64,000 nt of DNA from Shewanella sp. SNU WT4 (GCF_006494715.1 NZ_CP041151.1:434001-498000), one strand, 5' to 3'. Counted from the first letter of the stretch, positions 48,786-57,213 are shown. Made by a program: numbers and translations. Notes: generated by a model not told the origin, from the sequence alone.

Positions 48786-49493
48786 TTAATGACTGCGAGG
48801 CTCAGCTTTGCCTCTAAAACTGCCTATTCCAAAATTCAGTAATAGCGCCAGTATCAATAATACCAGACCTAAGGCTATGGCCTGAGCAAAATCTCCCTTA
48901 CTGGTTTCAAGTGCAATCGCGGTTGGGATATTGCGAGTCACGTACATGATATTGCCGCCCACCATCATAGAGCAACCGACTTCCGTGACTATGCGACTAA
49001 ATGCCGCAATGATGGCCAACGTTAATGGCGCCCTGAGTTCGCGGCACACCACCCATACGGCTTGAAGTTTAGTGGCACCCATAGTCAGCGGGGTTTCCCA
49101 CGCGCGTCTATCTACGCTCGAAAATGCGGCCTGACTCATGGCAATGAGCACGGGAGCGCAAATCATCATCTGGCCTAAAATCATGCCTTTTTGAGTGAAT
49201 AACCAGCCTAAATCGCCCATGGGGCCGGTGCGAGTTAGCAGTAAATATACCAGCAGGCCTATGACCACGGTTGGGATAGATTGCAGCGTTTGCACTAAGT
49301 TGGTGACGACCCAGCGTCCAGGAAAGCGGGTAAAAGCGAGTAGGAAGCCTAAAAGAATCGAAGGGATGAGCGTGATTAGCAGTGCGGCGATAGAGACGAT
49401 AAAAGACACGCCGATAATCGACCACACGTCGTGATTAAGTGAAAACAGCAGGCCAATGGCCTGCTGCATCAAGGCTGTCCAGCTATCAATCAT
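48786..49493 (-). CDS. tupB: TupB-like ABC-transporter permease
   Basis: 235 aa with about five to six membrane helices. The cytoplasmic coupling motif EAA---G reads RAWETPLTMGATKLQAVWVV, and LQSIPTVVIGLLVYLLL is typical of oxyanion permeases. Its start overlaps the tupA stop by 4 bases. Forms the membrane channel with TupC for the substrate delivered by TupA. Confidence 0.87.
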   Translation of the reverse strand: MIDSWTALMQQAIGLLFSLNHDVWSIIGVSFIVSIAALLITLIPSILLGFLLAFTRFPGRWVVTNLVQTLQSIPTVVIGLLVYLLLTRTGPMGDLGWLFTQKGMILGQMMICAPVLIAMSQAAFSSVDRRAWETPLTMGATKLQAVWVVCRELRAPLTLAIIAAFSRIVTEVGCSMMVGGNIMYVTRNIPTAIALETSKGDFAQAIALGLVLLILALLLNFGIGSFRGKAEPRSH

Positions 49494-50311
49494 CGCTTGT
49501 AAGTAGCCTTGAATAACTGTTCGTCTTGCACTTTATATTGATTAATCATTTGCTGCGCCGCCTCTGAAATCAACCAATCAGACAGGGCCTGAGCACCCTT
49601 GTGGTTCAGTTCTGGGTATTTCTTTGGGTTGATTAAAATGATTTGATATGGGTTAGCTAAAGCGCTGCCACCATCAAAATCAATGGCTAAATCAGTCTTA
49701 TTCTTATAAGCCACATAAGTGCCACGATCAGACAAGGTATAAGCGTGTAATTCGTTAGCCATTTGAATGGTTTTACCCATGCCTTGACCTACAGAAGTGT
49801 AACCAGAAAACTCTGGTGACATAGCGGCTTCTTGCCATAAGGCCAGCTCTTTCATGTGAGTGCCTGAGTTGTCACCGCGAGAGATGAAAGGCACATCTGA
49901 CTGGGCAATACGCTGCATAGCTTCAGCGGCGGTTTTGCTGCTGCGGATGCCAGCAGGGTCATGTTTTGGGCCTAAGATAACAAAGTCATTTTCCATGATG
50001 CCGCGTGGCATCCAACCAAAACCTTCTGCCACAAACTTAGCTTCTGCACCTGGCGCGTGAGTCATAACAACATCCACATCACCTTGACGACCTAAGGCCA
50101 GCGCCTTGCCAGTACCCGTTGCTATCACTTGCACCTTGTAACCTGACTCTTTTTCAAAGGTAGGCAGAAGGTCGGCTAATAAGCCTGAGTTCTCGGTGCT
50201 AGTGGTAGTGGCTAATTTAACCACCTGGTTATCGGCTTTAGCTGGGGCTGCGGCCAAAAATAATACGCCTAAGGTTAGCGCTAACCATTGGCTAATAGTT
50301 TTACTTTTCAT
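49490..50311 (-). CDS. tupA: TupA-like tungstate/molybdate-binding protein
   Basis: 273-aa periplasmic binding protein with signal peptide (about 1-26, ending PAKA). The mature N-terminus reads KLATTTSTENSGLL, the TTTS signature of TupA, and continues with GTGKALALGRQGDVDVVMTHAP; these fit tungstate-binding TupA better than ModA. First gene of a run that ends in the molybdenum-cofactor genes. Its promoter has a sigma-54 site (50401-50418) and possible regulator-binding repeats, and the activator is encoded divergently. Confidence 0.87.
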   Translation of the reverse strand: MKSKTISQWLALTLGVLFLAAAPAKADNQVVKLATTTSTENSGLLADLLPTFEKESGYKVQVIATGTGKALALGRQGDVDVVMTHAPGAEAKFVAEGFGWMPRGIMENDFVILGPKHDPAGIRSSKTAAEAMQRIAQSDVPFISRGDNSGTHMKELALWQEAAMSPEFSGYTSVGQGMGKTIQMANELHAYTLSDRGTYVAYKNKTDLAIDFDGGSALANPYQIILINPKKYPELNHKGAQALSDWLISEAAQQMINQYKVQDEQLFKATYKR

Positions 50312-50400
50312 GAAAGCTCCTGAAGTCCATCTTAAGATACCGCGAGCACTGAGAAATATACGGCTGCGGCTATGTTATGCCATTAATCAAACGTGCGTAC

Positions 50401-50418
50401 AAGCAAAAACAATGCCAA
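50401..50418 (-). promoter_or_regulatory. Sigma-54 promoter for tupABC
   Basis: Minus strand TTGGCATTGTTTTTGCTT matches the -24/-12 consensus TTGGCACG-N4-TTGCW with exact spacing and the invariant GG and GC. Transcription would start near 50390, about 80 bp upstream of tupA. An NtrC-type activator is encoded divergently beside it. Confidence 0.7.
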
Positions 50419-50489
50419 GTTTCAAATGGCGATCTGAGCGTGAATTCTTAAAAAAACGTGAAGTTAGACACTCATCGAGGTCACAACTT

Positions 50490-50586
50490 TTAGACAAAAT
50501 GTCCTATTAGTCAGATTTTTTGGTGCATAGTGACCAATCTTGACCAGACATTTGCTAGACTCCCTACCAATTGAGTCAAAATGTCC
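50490..50586. promoter_or_regulatory. Candidate activator-binding repeats upstream of the sigma-54 promoter
   Basis: Two related 11-mers, GACAAAATGTC (50493-50503) and GTCAAAATGTC (50575-50585), lie about 80-180 bp from the sigma-54 site, the distance of enhancer sites. The first is an imperfect palindrome with GACA/TGTC arms; AGACA also recurs at 50466 and 50546. Binding by the adjacent regulator is inferred. Confidence 0.45.
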
Positions 50587-50599
50587 ACCAGAGGACAAT

Positions 50600-51985
50600 A
50601 TGAGCCTGAACCCATCTAAGTCTATTACCATGCCTACCGCTGTCTCAGTATTAATTGTTGATGATGAGCCTGGCATGCGCAGTTTTTTAAGCAAAGCATT
50701 AGCCAAAAAGTTCGCCTTAGTGGAAACCGCAGGCAGTGTCGAAGAAGCTGAGCAATTACGTCAGCGCTGTCATTTCGACTTATTGCTGGTGGATATTCGC
50801 CTCCCCGGGCGCAGTGGCATTGAATGGCACGAAGCCTTATCCGATCAAGAGCGCCGCTCTGACGTGATTTTTATGACGGGTTATGCCGACATGGAAATTG
50901 CCATTCGGGCGCTGCGCGCTGGCGCTTCTGATTTCATCATGAAGCCGTTTCATTTAGAGCAAATGATGACGGCTGTGGATAGATGTATCGAGCGGCGTTT
51001 ATTAAAGCGCGAGAACTTGATGCTGCGCCGCGAAGTATCGATTGGTTATGCCAGTACCATAATCGGTAACTCGCAGGCGATGCGAGATGTGAAAGATATT
51101 ATCGCCAGAGTCGCGCCCACTAACTCAGTGGTGCTTATTCAAGGCGAATCCGGCACAGGTAAAGAGTTGGTGGCGCGGCAATTACATCAGCTTAGCGGTC
51201 GCCAAGGCCCATTTGTGCCGGTGAACTGCGGCGCCATTGCCCCAGAATTACTTGAAAGTGAATTGTTTGGCCATGCGGCTGGCGCCTTTACTGGCGCAAA
51301 AGCGAGCCGCGAAGGCTTATTTAGCTTTGCTTCTGGTGGCACCATCTTTTTAGATGAAATCGGCGAAATGCCGCTTAAAATGCAAACTGCATTGCTGCGC
51401 GTATTAGAGCAAAAATCAGTGCGCCCTGTGGGCAGCGAGAAAGAAGTCGCCATTGATGTGCGAGTGGTTGCGGCATCGAACCGCACCTTGATTGATGAGG
51501 TTAACGCTGGCAATTTCCGCCAAGACTTATATTACCGCCTGAATGTGCTCGATATAGTTATCCCGCCGCTGCGCGAGCGACGTGATGATATCGTGGAATT
51601 AACCCATTATTTCACTTTAATGCTGGCCGCAGAGCTTGGCGTTAAGGATGTAGTGTGGAGTCATGAAGATTTACTTAAGTTGCAGCAATACGACTGGCCA
51701 GGCAATATTCGCGAATTAAGAAACATGATTGAGCGCTGCTTGCTGTTAGGTAAGCCGCCAGCGGAATACTGGCGTAAACCGGCTATTAGTAATGAACCAA
51801 TTCAATCGGGTTATCCCCTTGATTGGCCGCTGAAACAAGTAGAAAAAGATCATGTTACCCGCGTGGTCGCGGCTTATGATGGCAATAAAAGCGCGGCGGC
51901 ACGTGACTTAGGCGTGTCGCGCAAAACCTTAGACCGTAAGTACAAAGAATGGTTTGAGGGTGACTCAGGTGAGGTGCAAGGCTAA
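50600..51985 (+). CDS. NtrC-type sigma-54-dependent response regulator
   Basis: 461 aa from the ATG at 50600 (GAGG upstream; an open frame continues to a TTG at 50540). Receiver domain about 15-130 with phospho-acceptor Asp65 (LLLVDIRLPG); AAA+ domain about 150-390 with Walker A GESGTGKE and the GAFTGA loop that contacts sigma-54; C-terminal Fis-type helix-turn-helix (NKSAAARDLGVSRKTL). DctD-like. The stop touches the kinase start (TAAATG). It probably controls the divergent tupABC genes. Confidence 0.9.
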   Translation: MSLNPSKSITMPTAVSVLIVDDEPGMRSFLSKALAKKFALVETAGSVEEAEQLRQRCHFDLLLVDIRLPGRSGIEWHEALSDQERRSDVIFMTGYADMEIAIRALRAGASDFIMKPFHLEQMMTAVDRCIERRLLKRENLMLRREVSIGYASTIIGNSQAMRDVKDIIARVAPTNSVVLIQGESGTGKELVARQLHQLSGRQGPFVPVNCGAIAPELLESELFGHAAGAFTGAKASREGLFSFASGGTIFLDEIGEMPLKMQTALLRVLEQKSVRPVGSEKEVAIDVRVVAASNRTLIDEVNAGNFRQDLYYRLNVLDIVIPPLRERRDDIVELTHYFTLMLAAELGVKDVVWSHEDLLKLQQYDWPGNIRELRNMIERCLLLGKPPAEYWRKPAISNEPIQSGYPLDWPLKQVEKDHVTRVVAAYDGNKSAAARDLGVSRKTLDRKYKEWFEGDSGEVQG

Positions 51986-54154
51986 ATGAAGTGGCTGAGT
52001 GAAAGGTTTCGGCAGGTTTTCGGCATGAGCTGGTTACAAATGAAGGCCAAAGTGCGCTATCGCATCTTAATTTTAACCTTGCTGCCTATCTTGCTGACCT
52101 TAGTCAGCCTAGTGTTTATCACTATTTATTGGAACATTAGCTACACCGGCCAACAGCTATTTATGAAGGTGAAAGCCGATTTAGCTGTGGCGCAAAATAC
52201 CTTGTCGAGCTTACAAACACGGCAAGCCGCGCAATTGCAAAATGTCGTATCTTCGTGGGCCTTTCAAAATCACTTTCAGCATATGGCGAGCATGCCAAGC
52301 ACTGAGGTTTTTGAAGCTTGTCTGTCTCAGCAGCAGAAGACATTAGGCTTAGATTTTTTACGCTTGGTGCCAGTAGCCGAAGCGCAGGCCGACCCAGACT
52401 TACGCCAGATGCTACCTAAGACTGAGCAAAATCAGGCGTTTTCTGGGTTAATGGTGATGTCAAATCAAGCGCTTGGGCGTTTATCCCCTGAGCTTGCTAA
52501 GCAAGCCATTATCGATATTCAAGCGACTCATCATGCCAATCCCCCGGACGTTAGCAAGTTATCGCGCGGCTTAGTGAGTCGCAGCGTATTGCCTGTGGCC
52601 GATAGCCAAGGCAATGTCTTTTGGTATCTTGATGGCGGTATTTTACTGAATCGCAATACCAACATAGTCGATGATATTCGTGACTTAGTGTATGAAGAGG
52701 GCACCTTGCCTGCGCGCTCCATCGGCGCTGTCACTATTTTCTTAGGCAATGTTCGGATTGCGACTAATGTGCCGCTTAATTTTTATCCGCGAGAAGGCCA
52801 AGACCCAGGGCGCGCCTTAGGCAGTTTAGTATCGCAAGAAGTTGAGCAAAAGGTATTGGCCACGGGTAACACTTGGGTTGATCGCGCATTTGTGGTGGAT
52901 GATTGGTTTGTGTCGGCATATGCGCCCTTAAGGGATGTGCGCGGTAAACGCATTGGCATGATTTATACTGGGTTTTCTGAATCCCCCTTTGTCCATAACT
53001 ACCTATTAAACATCTTGGAGCTTGGTAGCATTCTAATGTTAGTGCTCTTAGTGTCTGGCTTACTGGTTTATCGCGGCGCTTACAGTTTATTGCAACCCAT
53101 AGAGCGTATTCATCATGTGGTTAAAGGGGTGCAATCAGGGCGCAATATGCGCATTGGGCCATTGGAGCTAGAGCGTGACAATGAACTATCCAATTTAGCG
53201 GCGCAGTTTGATTTGATGCTAGATCAACTCCAAGCCCGCAATCTTGAAATTCAAGCGGCGGCTGAGCAGTTAGAAATGAAAGTGGAGCAGCGCACCTTTA
53301 GCCTTCAAGAAAAAACCTTAGAGCTAGAGCGCAGCGTTAAGCTTCTCAATGAAACCCGCCAACAGTTAGTGACCAATGAAAAGCTTACGGCTTTAGGCGA
53401 ACTAACCGCAGGTATTGCTCACGAAATTAATAATCCGACGGCGGTGATCTTAGGCAACATGGAATTAATTCGTTATGAGCTTGGTGATGCCTCCAATTTA
53501 GTGGAAGAAGAAATCGATTTGATTATTCAGCAGGTGGATAGGATAAGCACTATTATCCGCAGCCTGCTGCAATACAGCCGGCCAGGTGAATTTAATGCGC
53601 CGCTTGAGATGCATGACCTTAGCCCTATTCTTGAAGAAACTATGGTGTTAGTTAGACACTCAATTTCACAGCAAGAAGTGGTGTTAATTAAAGAATTTAA
53701 CGCCAAGTGCCTCGTTGAAATTAATCGGCCGCAGTTATTACAAGTGCTGATTAACTTAGTGATTAACGCCACTCATGCCATGGCGGGTAAGGGGCGAATT
53801 TGGATCCGTACTTATGATTGGTATCAAGCCAATCAATCCTTTGAGAATGGTCACTCCCCCATAGGCGCGCGTATAGAAGTGGAAGATGAAGGCTGCGGTA
53901 TTGCCGATAGCGTATTAAACCGAATTTTCGACCCGTTTTATACCACACGCAAAGATGGCACAGGTCTGGGTTTATTCCTAAGTTATGGCATTATTAAGCG
54001 CCTTGGTGGCACCATTGAAGTGAGTTCTACCTTAGGTCAGGGCACTAAGTTCATCATAGGTTTGTATCAATTTGCCAAAGAAAACAATGATGGCAATCCC
54101 TACGATGGCTTGCATTTTAGTGCAGCCACGAAAGACTCTGAAGCGCAACATTAG
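51986..54154 (+). CDS. Membrane sensor histidine kinase (partner of the NtrC-type regulator)
   Basis: 722 aa. TM1 about 26-48, a long periplasmic region of about 290 residues with a Cache-type ligand-binding domain (late segment DDWFVSAYAPLRDVRGKRIGMIYTGF), TM2 about 343-363, HAMP about 364-420, coiled coil, then the kinase: His479 in GELTAGIAHEINNP, N-box LINLVINATHAM, and G-boxes DEGCGI and GTGLGL. NtrB/DctB-like. Starts right after the regulator, so cotranscribed. The signal is unknown; proximity to tup suggests an oxyanion or an associated metabolite. Confidence 0.9.
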   Translation: MKWLSERFRQVFGMSWLQMKAKVRYRILILTLLPILLTLVSLVFITIYWNISYTGQQLFMKVKADLAVAQNTLSSLQTRQAAQLQNVVSSWAFQNHFQHMASMPSTEVFEACLSQQQKTLGLDFLRLVPVAEAQADPDLRQMLPKTEQNQAFSGLMVMSNQALGRLSPELAKQAIIDIQATHHANPPDVSKLSRGLVSRSVLPVADSQGNVFWYLDGGILLNRNTNIVDDIRDLVYEEGTLPARSIGAVTIFLGNVRIATNVPLNFYPREGQDPGRALGSLVSQEVEQKVLATGNTWVDRAFVVDDWFVSAYAPLRDVRGKRIGMIYTGFSESPFVHNYLLNILELGSILMLVLLVSGLLVYRGAYSLLQPIERIHHVVKGVQSGRNMRIGPLELERDNELSNLAAQFDLMLDQLQARNLEIQAAAEQLEMKVEQRTFSLQEKTLELERSVKLLNETRQQLVTNEKLTALGELTAGIAHEINNPTAVILGNMELIRYELGDASNLVEEEIDLIIQQVDRISTIIRSLLQYSRPGEFNAPLEMHDLSPILEETMVLVRHSISQQEVVLIKEFNAKCLVEINRPQLLQVLINLVINATHAMAGKGRIWIRTYDWYQANQSFENGHSPIGARIEVEDEGCGIADSVLNRIFDPFYTTRKDGTGLGLFLSYGIIKRLGGTIEVSSTLGQGTKFIIGLYQFAKENNDGNPYDGLHFSAATKDSEAQH

Positions 54155-54166
54155 CCAAAAAATTCG

Positions 54167-54263
54167 GCAAAAAAAACCGAGAATTATCTCGGTTCAACAA
54201 AAGTGCTGAAGGTAGTCACATGCAGAGGGATGTGACTAAGAGCGAATCATGATGAATGCTCGG
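54167..54263 (-). ncRNA. Predicted Fur-regulated small RNA, minus strand
   Basis: A transcript started from the palindromic Fur box (54266-54300) on the minus strand would be about 97 nt. It would contain a hairpin with GTCACAT/ATGTGAC arms and end in a strong intrinsic terminator (AACCGAGA/TCTCGGTT stem, eight Ts) that serves no protein gene: yhhQ ends 380 bp upstream and the kinase is on the other strand. Existence and ends are inferred. Confidence 0.45.
54169..54194 (-). terminator. Intrinsic terminator on the minus strand
   Basis: Stem AACCGAGA / TCTCGGTT with ATTA loop and minus-strand T-run of eight. No T-run on the plus side, so it does not serve the histidine kinase gene. Confidence 0.8.
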
Positions 54264-54265
54264 AA

Positions 54266-54300
54266 CGCAATTAAATGATAATCATTATCATTTAATTGCG
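54266..54300. promoter_or_regulatory. Perfect palindromic Fur box (35 bp)
   Basis: 16-bp arms (CGCAATTAAATGATAA and inverse) around TCA, with the core AATGATAATCATTATCATT (54275-54293) agreeing closely with the 19-bp Fur consensus. No gene starts beside it, so it probably governs the small RNAs predicted on one or both sides. Promoter elements (TTTAAT-like -10 boxes) can be read in both directions inside the palindrome. Confidence 0.85.
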
Positions 54301-54302
54301 CA

Positions 54303-54503
54303 AGTAGTTTGTGATGATTTTTGCAATGGCGTGAGTCCACCTCAGCTAATCACTGCTGGCAGCCTGAACGCTTGGCTTGCTAATGGTTTACTGCTTGCTT
54401 CTACAACACAGCTTATGACTGACTAGCTGTCAGTATTCTCAAACTATAGCCGCAGAAAAATGCTTAGATAATCCAAGAACAGCAGCCCTAACTGCTGTTT
54501 TTG
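54303..54503 (+). ncRNA. Predicted Fur-regulated small RNA, plus strand (RyhB candidate)
   Basis: Non-coding stretch of about 200 nt between the Fur box and an intrinsic terminator at 54478-54503. It contains the hairpin CTGAC-TAGCT-GTCAG and a TGCTTGCTTC segment with faint likeness to the RyhB core (ATTGCTCACATTGCTTC). From memory, RyhB of Shewanella oneidensis was placed in an intergenic region between a yhhQ-like gene and a kinase, which fits. RyhB represses iron-using proteins in iron shortage. Direction and ends are not proven. Confidence 0.5.
54478..54503 (+). terminator. Intrinsic terminator on the plus strand
   Basis: Stem AACAGCAG / CTGCTGTT with 6-base loop, then TTTTT (54498-54502). 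It ends the plus-strand transcript from the Fur-box region. Confidence 0.75.
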
Positions 54504-54573
54504 GTTGGTGTCTTTACAGGGAAAGGGGAGTTGTTACTACATGTGCCATGTGGCGCAGCAGTAGCAGGCAGGC

Positions 54574-55233
54574 TTATGCCAACTTGCTAGTGCTATCGGG
54601 CGTGATAATTCTGTCTTGTAATACTCGCAGTAATACCCCGTAGGCAGGTAAGAACAGCGCAAAGCTAATGGCAAGTTTAAAGCCATAATCCACTAAGGCA
54701 ATCTCAGGCCAGTGCTGCGCCATAAACACATCATTGGATGCGTAAAACGCTATGCTGAAGAACACTAAGGTATCGATAAAATTACCGATAAAAGTCGATG
54801 CCGCAGGAGCCACCCACCAACTGCGCTGAGCGCGAATTTTGGCGAATACTTTAATATCCATCAGTTGCCCCACCAAATAAGCGGCAAAACTTGCAAAGGC
54901 AATTCTGAACATAAAGGAGTTGAATTCAGTTAAGGATCCCATGCCTTGGAAACTGCCTTGATGGAACAGCACGCCGATGATGTAGGAGATAATTAAGGCT
55001 GGTACCATGGCTTTAAAGATAATGCCGCGCGCTTGCTGCTGACCAAAAATACGCACAGTTAAATCGGTTGCCAAATAGACGAAAGGAAAGCTGAACGCGC
55101 CCCAGGTGGTGTGATAACCAAAGATTTGGAAAGGTAACTGCACCAGATAGTTGCTGGCAGTAATGATAAAAATATGAAACGCGGTCAATAACAACAGCGC
55201 GCGCTGATATTGCGCGTTAGAAAGCATAAGCAT
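54574..55233 (-). CDS. yhhQ: Queuosine-precursor transporter, YhhQ
   Basis: 219-aa inner-membrane protein with about six membrane helices. Family COG1738 (YhhQ) imports queuosine precursors such as preQ0/preQ1 for tRNA modification. Marks are the N-terminal NYLVQLPFQIFGYHTTWGAFSFPFVYLATDL and the later APAASTFIGNFIDTLVFF. The leader carries a preQ1-I riboswitch (55241-55277) whose 3' end holds the Shine-Dalgarno AAGG, 7 bases before the ATG; this supports both start and function. Confidence 0.93.
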   Translation of the reverse strand: MLMLSNAQYQRALLLLTAFHIFIITASNYLVQLPFQIFGYHTTWGAFSFPFVYLATDLTVRIFGQQQARGIIFKAMVPALIISYIIGVLFHQGSFQGMGSLTEFNSFMFRIAFASFAAYLVGQLMDIKVFAKIRAQRSWWVAPAASTFIGNFIDTLVFFSIAFYASNDVFMAQHWPEIALVDYGFKLAISFALFLPAYGVLLRVLQDRIITPDSTSKLA

Positions 55234-55240
55234 CTTGTAG

Positions 55241-55277
55241 CCTTTTTAGTTTATTGGCGGGGTTAGGGAACCCGCGG
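55241..55277 (-). promoter_or_regulatory. preQ1-I riboswitch in the yhhQ leader
   Basis: Minus strand reads GCGGG-TTCCCTAAC-CCCGC-CAATAAACTAAAAAGG: a 5-bp stem closing a loop ending in AAC-CC, followed by an A-rich tail. This layout matches the preQ1-I type aptamer (for example CUGGG-loop-CCCAG-tail in Thermoanaerobacter). The tail includes AAGG, the ribosome-binding site of yhhQ, so ligand would block translation. Controlling a preQ1 transporter makes sense. Confidence 0.85.
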
Positions 55278-55327
55278 ATTTCGTGTGCCTTGGTAGCTCA
55301 GTACTGGACTGCTACTAAGGGTCGCAA

Positions 55328-55355
55328 ATTATAGGGAGCCATCAACAGAATGCAA
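55328..55355 (-). promoter_or_regulatory. Sigma-70 promoter of yhhQ
   Basis: Minus strand TTGCAT, 16 bases, TATAAT (55328-55333). It lies just upstream of the preQ1 aptamer and downstream of menF, so yhhQ has its own transcript with an approximately 90-nt leader. Confidence 0.6.
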
Positions 55356-55364
55356 GTCTTGAGG

Positions 55365-56744
55365 CTAGAAATCGATAAGAATTGAGATGATAGTAGCGAG
55401 TTTGTTTTCTAACTCCTGCCACTCGGCTTGCGGATCTGAGCCTGCCACTATGCCTGCACCGGCAAACAAATTAATGCGGCCTTGTTCAAACAAGGCGCAG
55501 CGAATTGCTACCGCAAATTCACTTTCAAGGGCGTTAAAGTAACCGCAAGCGCCGGCATACCAACCACGCTGATAACCTTCTTGCTCACGAATAAAATCCA
55601 TGGCGGCGCGTCTTGGTAAGCCGCCAACGGCAGGGGTGGGGTGCAAGGCGAGCAATAAGTCAAAATCATTAATTTCAGACTTGAGCTCGGCGCGGATAGC
55701 GCGGTGCAAATGCTGAATGTGTGTCAGTTTAAACACCCGTGGCTGCTCATCGGCGCCAACATACTGGCTGAGCGGGGTCAGCATATCGACAATATGTTCA
55801 CGGACTAATTGGTTTTCGTATTTGTTTTTATTGTCATCCAACAAGGCGCGCGCCAATTGCTGGTCTTCCTCATCACTTAAGCCCCTAAGCGTGGTGCCCG
55901 CCAAGGCTTCGGTAAATAATTCCCGTTGGCGACGACGAAATAACCGCTCTGGCGAACAAGAAATAAAGGAATGCTCGGGAGTAAATTGAAAGCCAAATTG
56001 AAAGCTATTGGGATTACGTCCTTGCCAGCAAGCTAACACCATCCAAGGGTTGGCTTCGCCATCAATATCTAGCTGAGTTAAGCGGGATAGCACCACTTTA
56101 GGCGTGGCTTGATTAAAATCCGCCTCAGTCACTTGCTGCACTAGCGTTTGCCAGCGATCAAATGAAGGTTGGTCGTGACGCGCTAACAAACTCAGTTTAT
56201 GGGGCGGCATGAGTGGCCTAGCCGGTTTAATGAGGGCTAAACAGCGCAGCGCATCATCAAGTTCGGCATTGAGTTCAGGGGCATCGACATTAATATTGAT
56301 CCTTAAACTAAATTGCTCGGCGCTGCGACGCAGTTCTATCCGTGGTAACACGAATCTGGCTTGGCCATATTCAGTCCAACTGGCAATGGAGCGGTCAAAG
56401 GCGAGGCCGCCATAATAGCGAATTTGTGGGTTATCACTGAGTTGGCGTTGTCTTTGATAAGCTTGGGCTAACTGCTCATCGCTGCTGTCTTGCTCGAAGA
56501 AGAATTCTAGGCAGCGACCAATGGCAGCGACTTCTTCCACTTTATCGCGGCCTTGCCAATAAATTTTCGGGTAGGTTTGCTGGCTAGCTAGCCAAGAAAT
56601 CAATGGGATAGCATCAATGTCACTGGATAATTGCAGTAAGCTATCTTTGATACCAAACGGCTCATTGCGTAGAGACTCGATTTTTCCCTTTAGGGTTTCA
56701 ATGGCAGACAACAACGACTGAAAAGGCAAAGAGAACTCCTGCAA
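55365..56744 (-). CDS. menF: Isochorismate synthase, MenF
   Basis: Converts chorismate to isochorismate for menaquinone synthesis, important in anaerobic Shewanella respiration. 459 aa, chorismate-binding fold: VLSRLTQLDI, HSFISCSPERLFRR, ALAGTTLRG, EHIVDMLTPL, LTHIQHLH and LLLALHPTPAVGG...GWYAGACGYF in the right order, then the final GAGIVAGSDPQAEWQE. Full length. No other men gene lies in the window; entC-type enterobactin synthesis is less likely since no siderophore genes are near. Confidence 0.9.
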   Translation of the reverse strand: MQEFSLPFQSLLSAIETLKGKIESLRNEPFGIKDSLLQLSSDIDAIPLISWLASQQTYPKIYWQGRDKVEEVAAIGRCLEFFFEQDSSDEQLAQAYQRQRQLSDNPQIRYYGGLAFDRSIASWTEYGQARFVLPRIELRRSAEQFSLRININVDAPELNAELDDALRCLALIKPARPLMPPHKLSLLARHDQPSFDRWQTLVQQVTEADFNQATPKVVLSRLTQLDIDGEANPWMVLACWQGRNPNSFQFGFQFTPEHSFISCSPERLFRRRQRELFTEALAGTTLRGLSDEEDQQLARALLDDNKNKYENQLVREHIVDMLTPLSQYVGADEQPRVFKLTHIQHLHRAIRAELKSEINDFDLLLALHPTPAVGGLPRRAAMDFIREQEGYQRGWYAGACGYFNALESEFAVAIRCALFEQGRINLFAGAGIVAGSDPQAEWQELENKLATIISILIDF

Positions 56745-57213
56745 CGATCAAAGACTCATACCGTGCCCGCTAAGTTAGATTGCAACTTATCTAAGACTAA
56801 GGTGAGTTAGCTATTAATAACCGCTCAAATTATGCTGTCAGCGCGGTCAGTGTCAACTAAATCGGTTCAGCTTGTGAACTTAGCCAACATGTGGATGCTT
56901 TGGCTGACTAAAGTGATGAATTTATGCTGTGGCTAACAGCGCTTGTTCAAGCATATCTGCAAATCGACTAACGACTACTTAGTCGTGGCGGGTCTTAACA
57001 CCATTAAGTCTCTCTCTCGTGAAATTTATGTCCATGCCTAAATTTTGAATTGAGCTATCCTTTAGCTATTAATCACATGAAGCGCGGCATTGGCCGTTGT
57101 TACGGCGTTTGGCGAGTGATTATGCGGGATTTCAAGGGGTCGCATGTAGGCAAGGAAACATTTCTTGTCGTATGTTTATAGTATTGTCGTTCGCATCTTG
57201 GAGTAGACAGTCA
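56745..57213. other. Intergenic region between menF and HD-GYP gene
   Basis: 469 bp between divergent genes. It contains a small hairpin (ACGACTACTTAGTCGT, 56971-56986) without a T-run. I see no further gene or recognisable site; it presumably carries both promoters. Confidence 0.5.

Noticed and set aside
54175..54194. Terminator of the histidine kinase gene
   Set aside because: On the plus strand the hairpin is followed by CAACAA, not a T-run; its T-run is on the minus strand.
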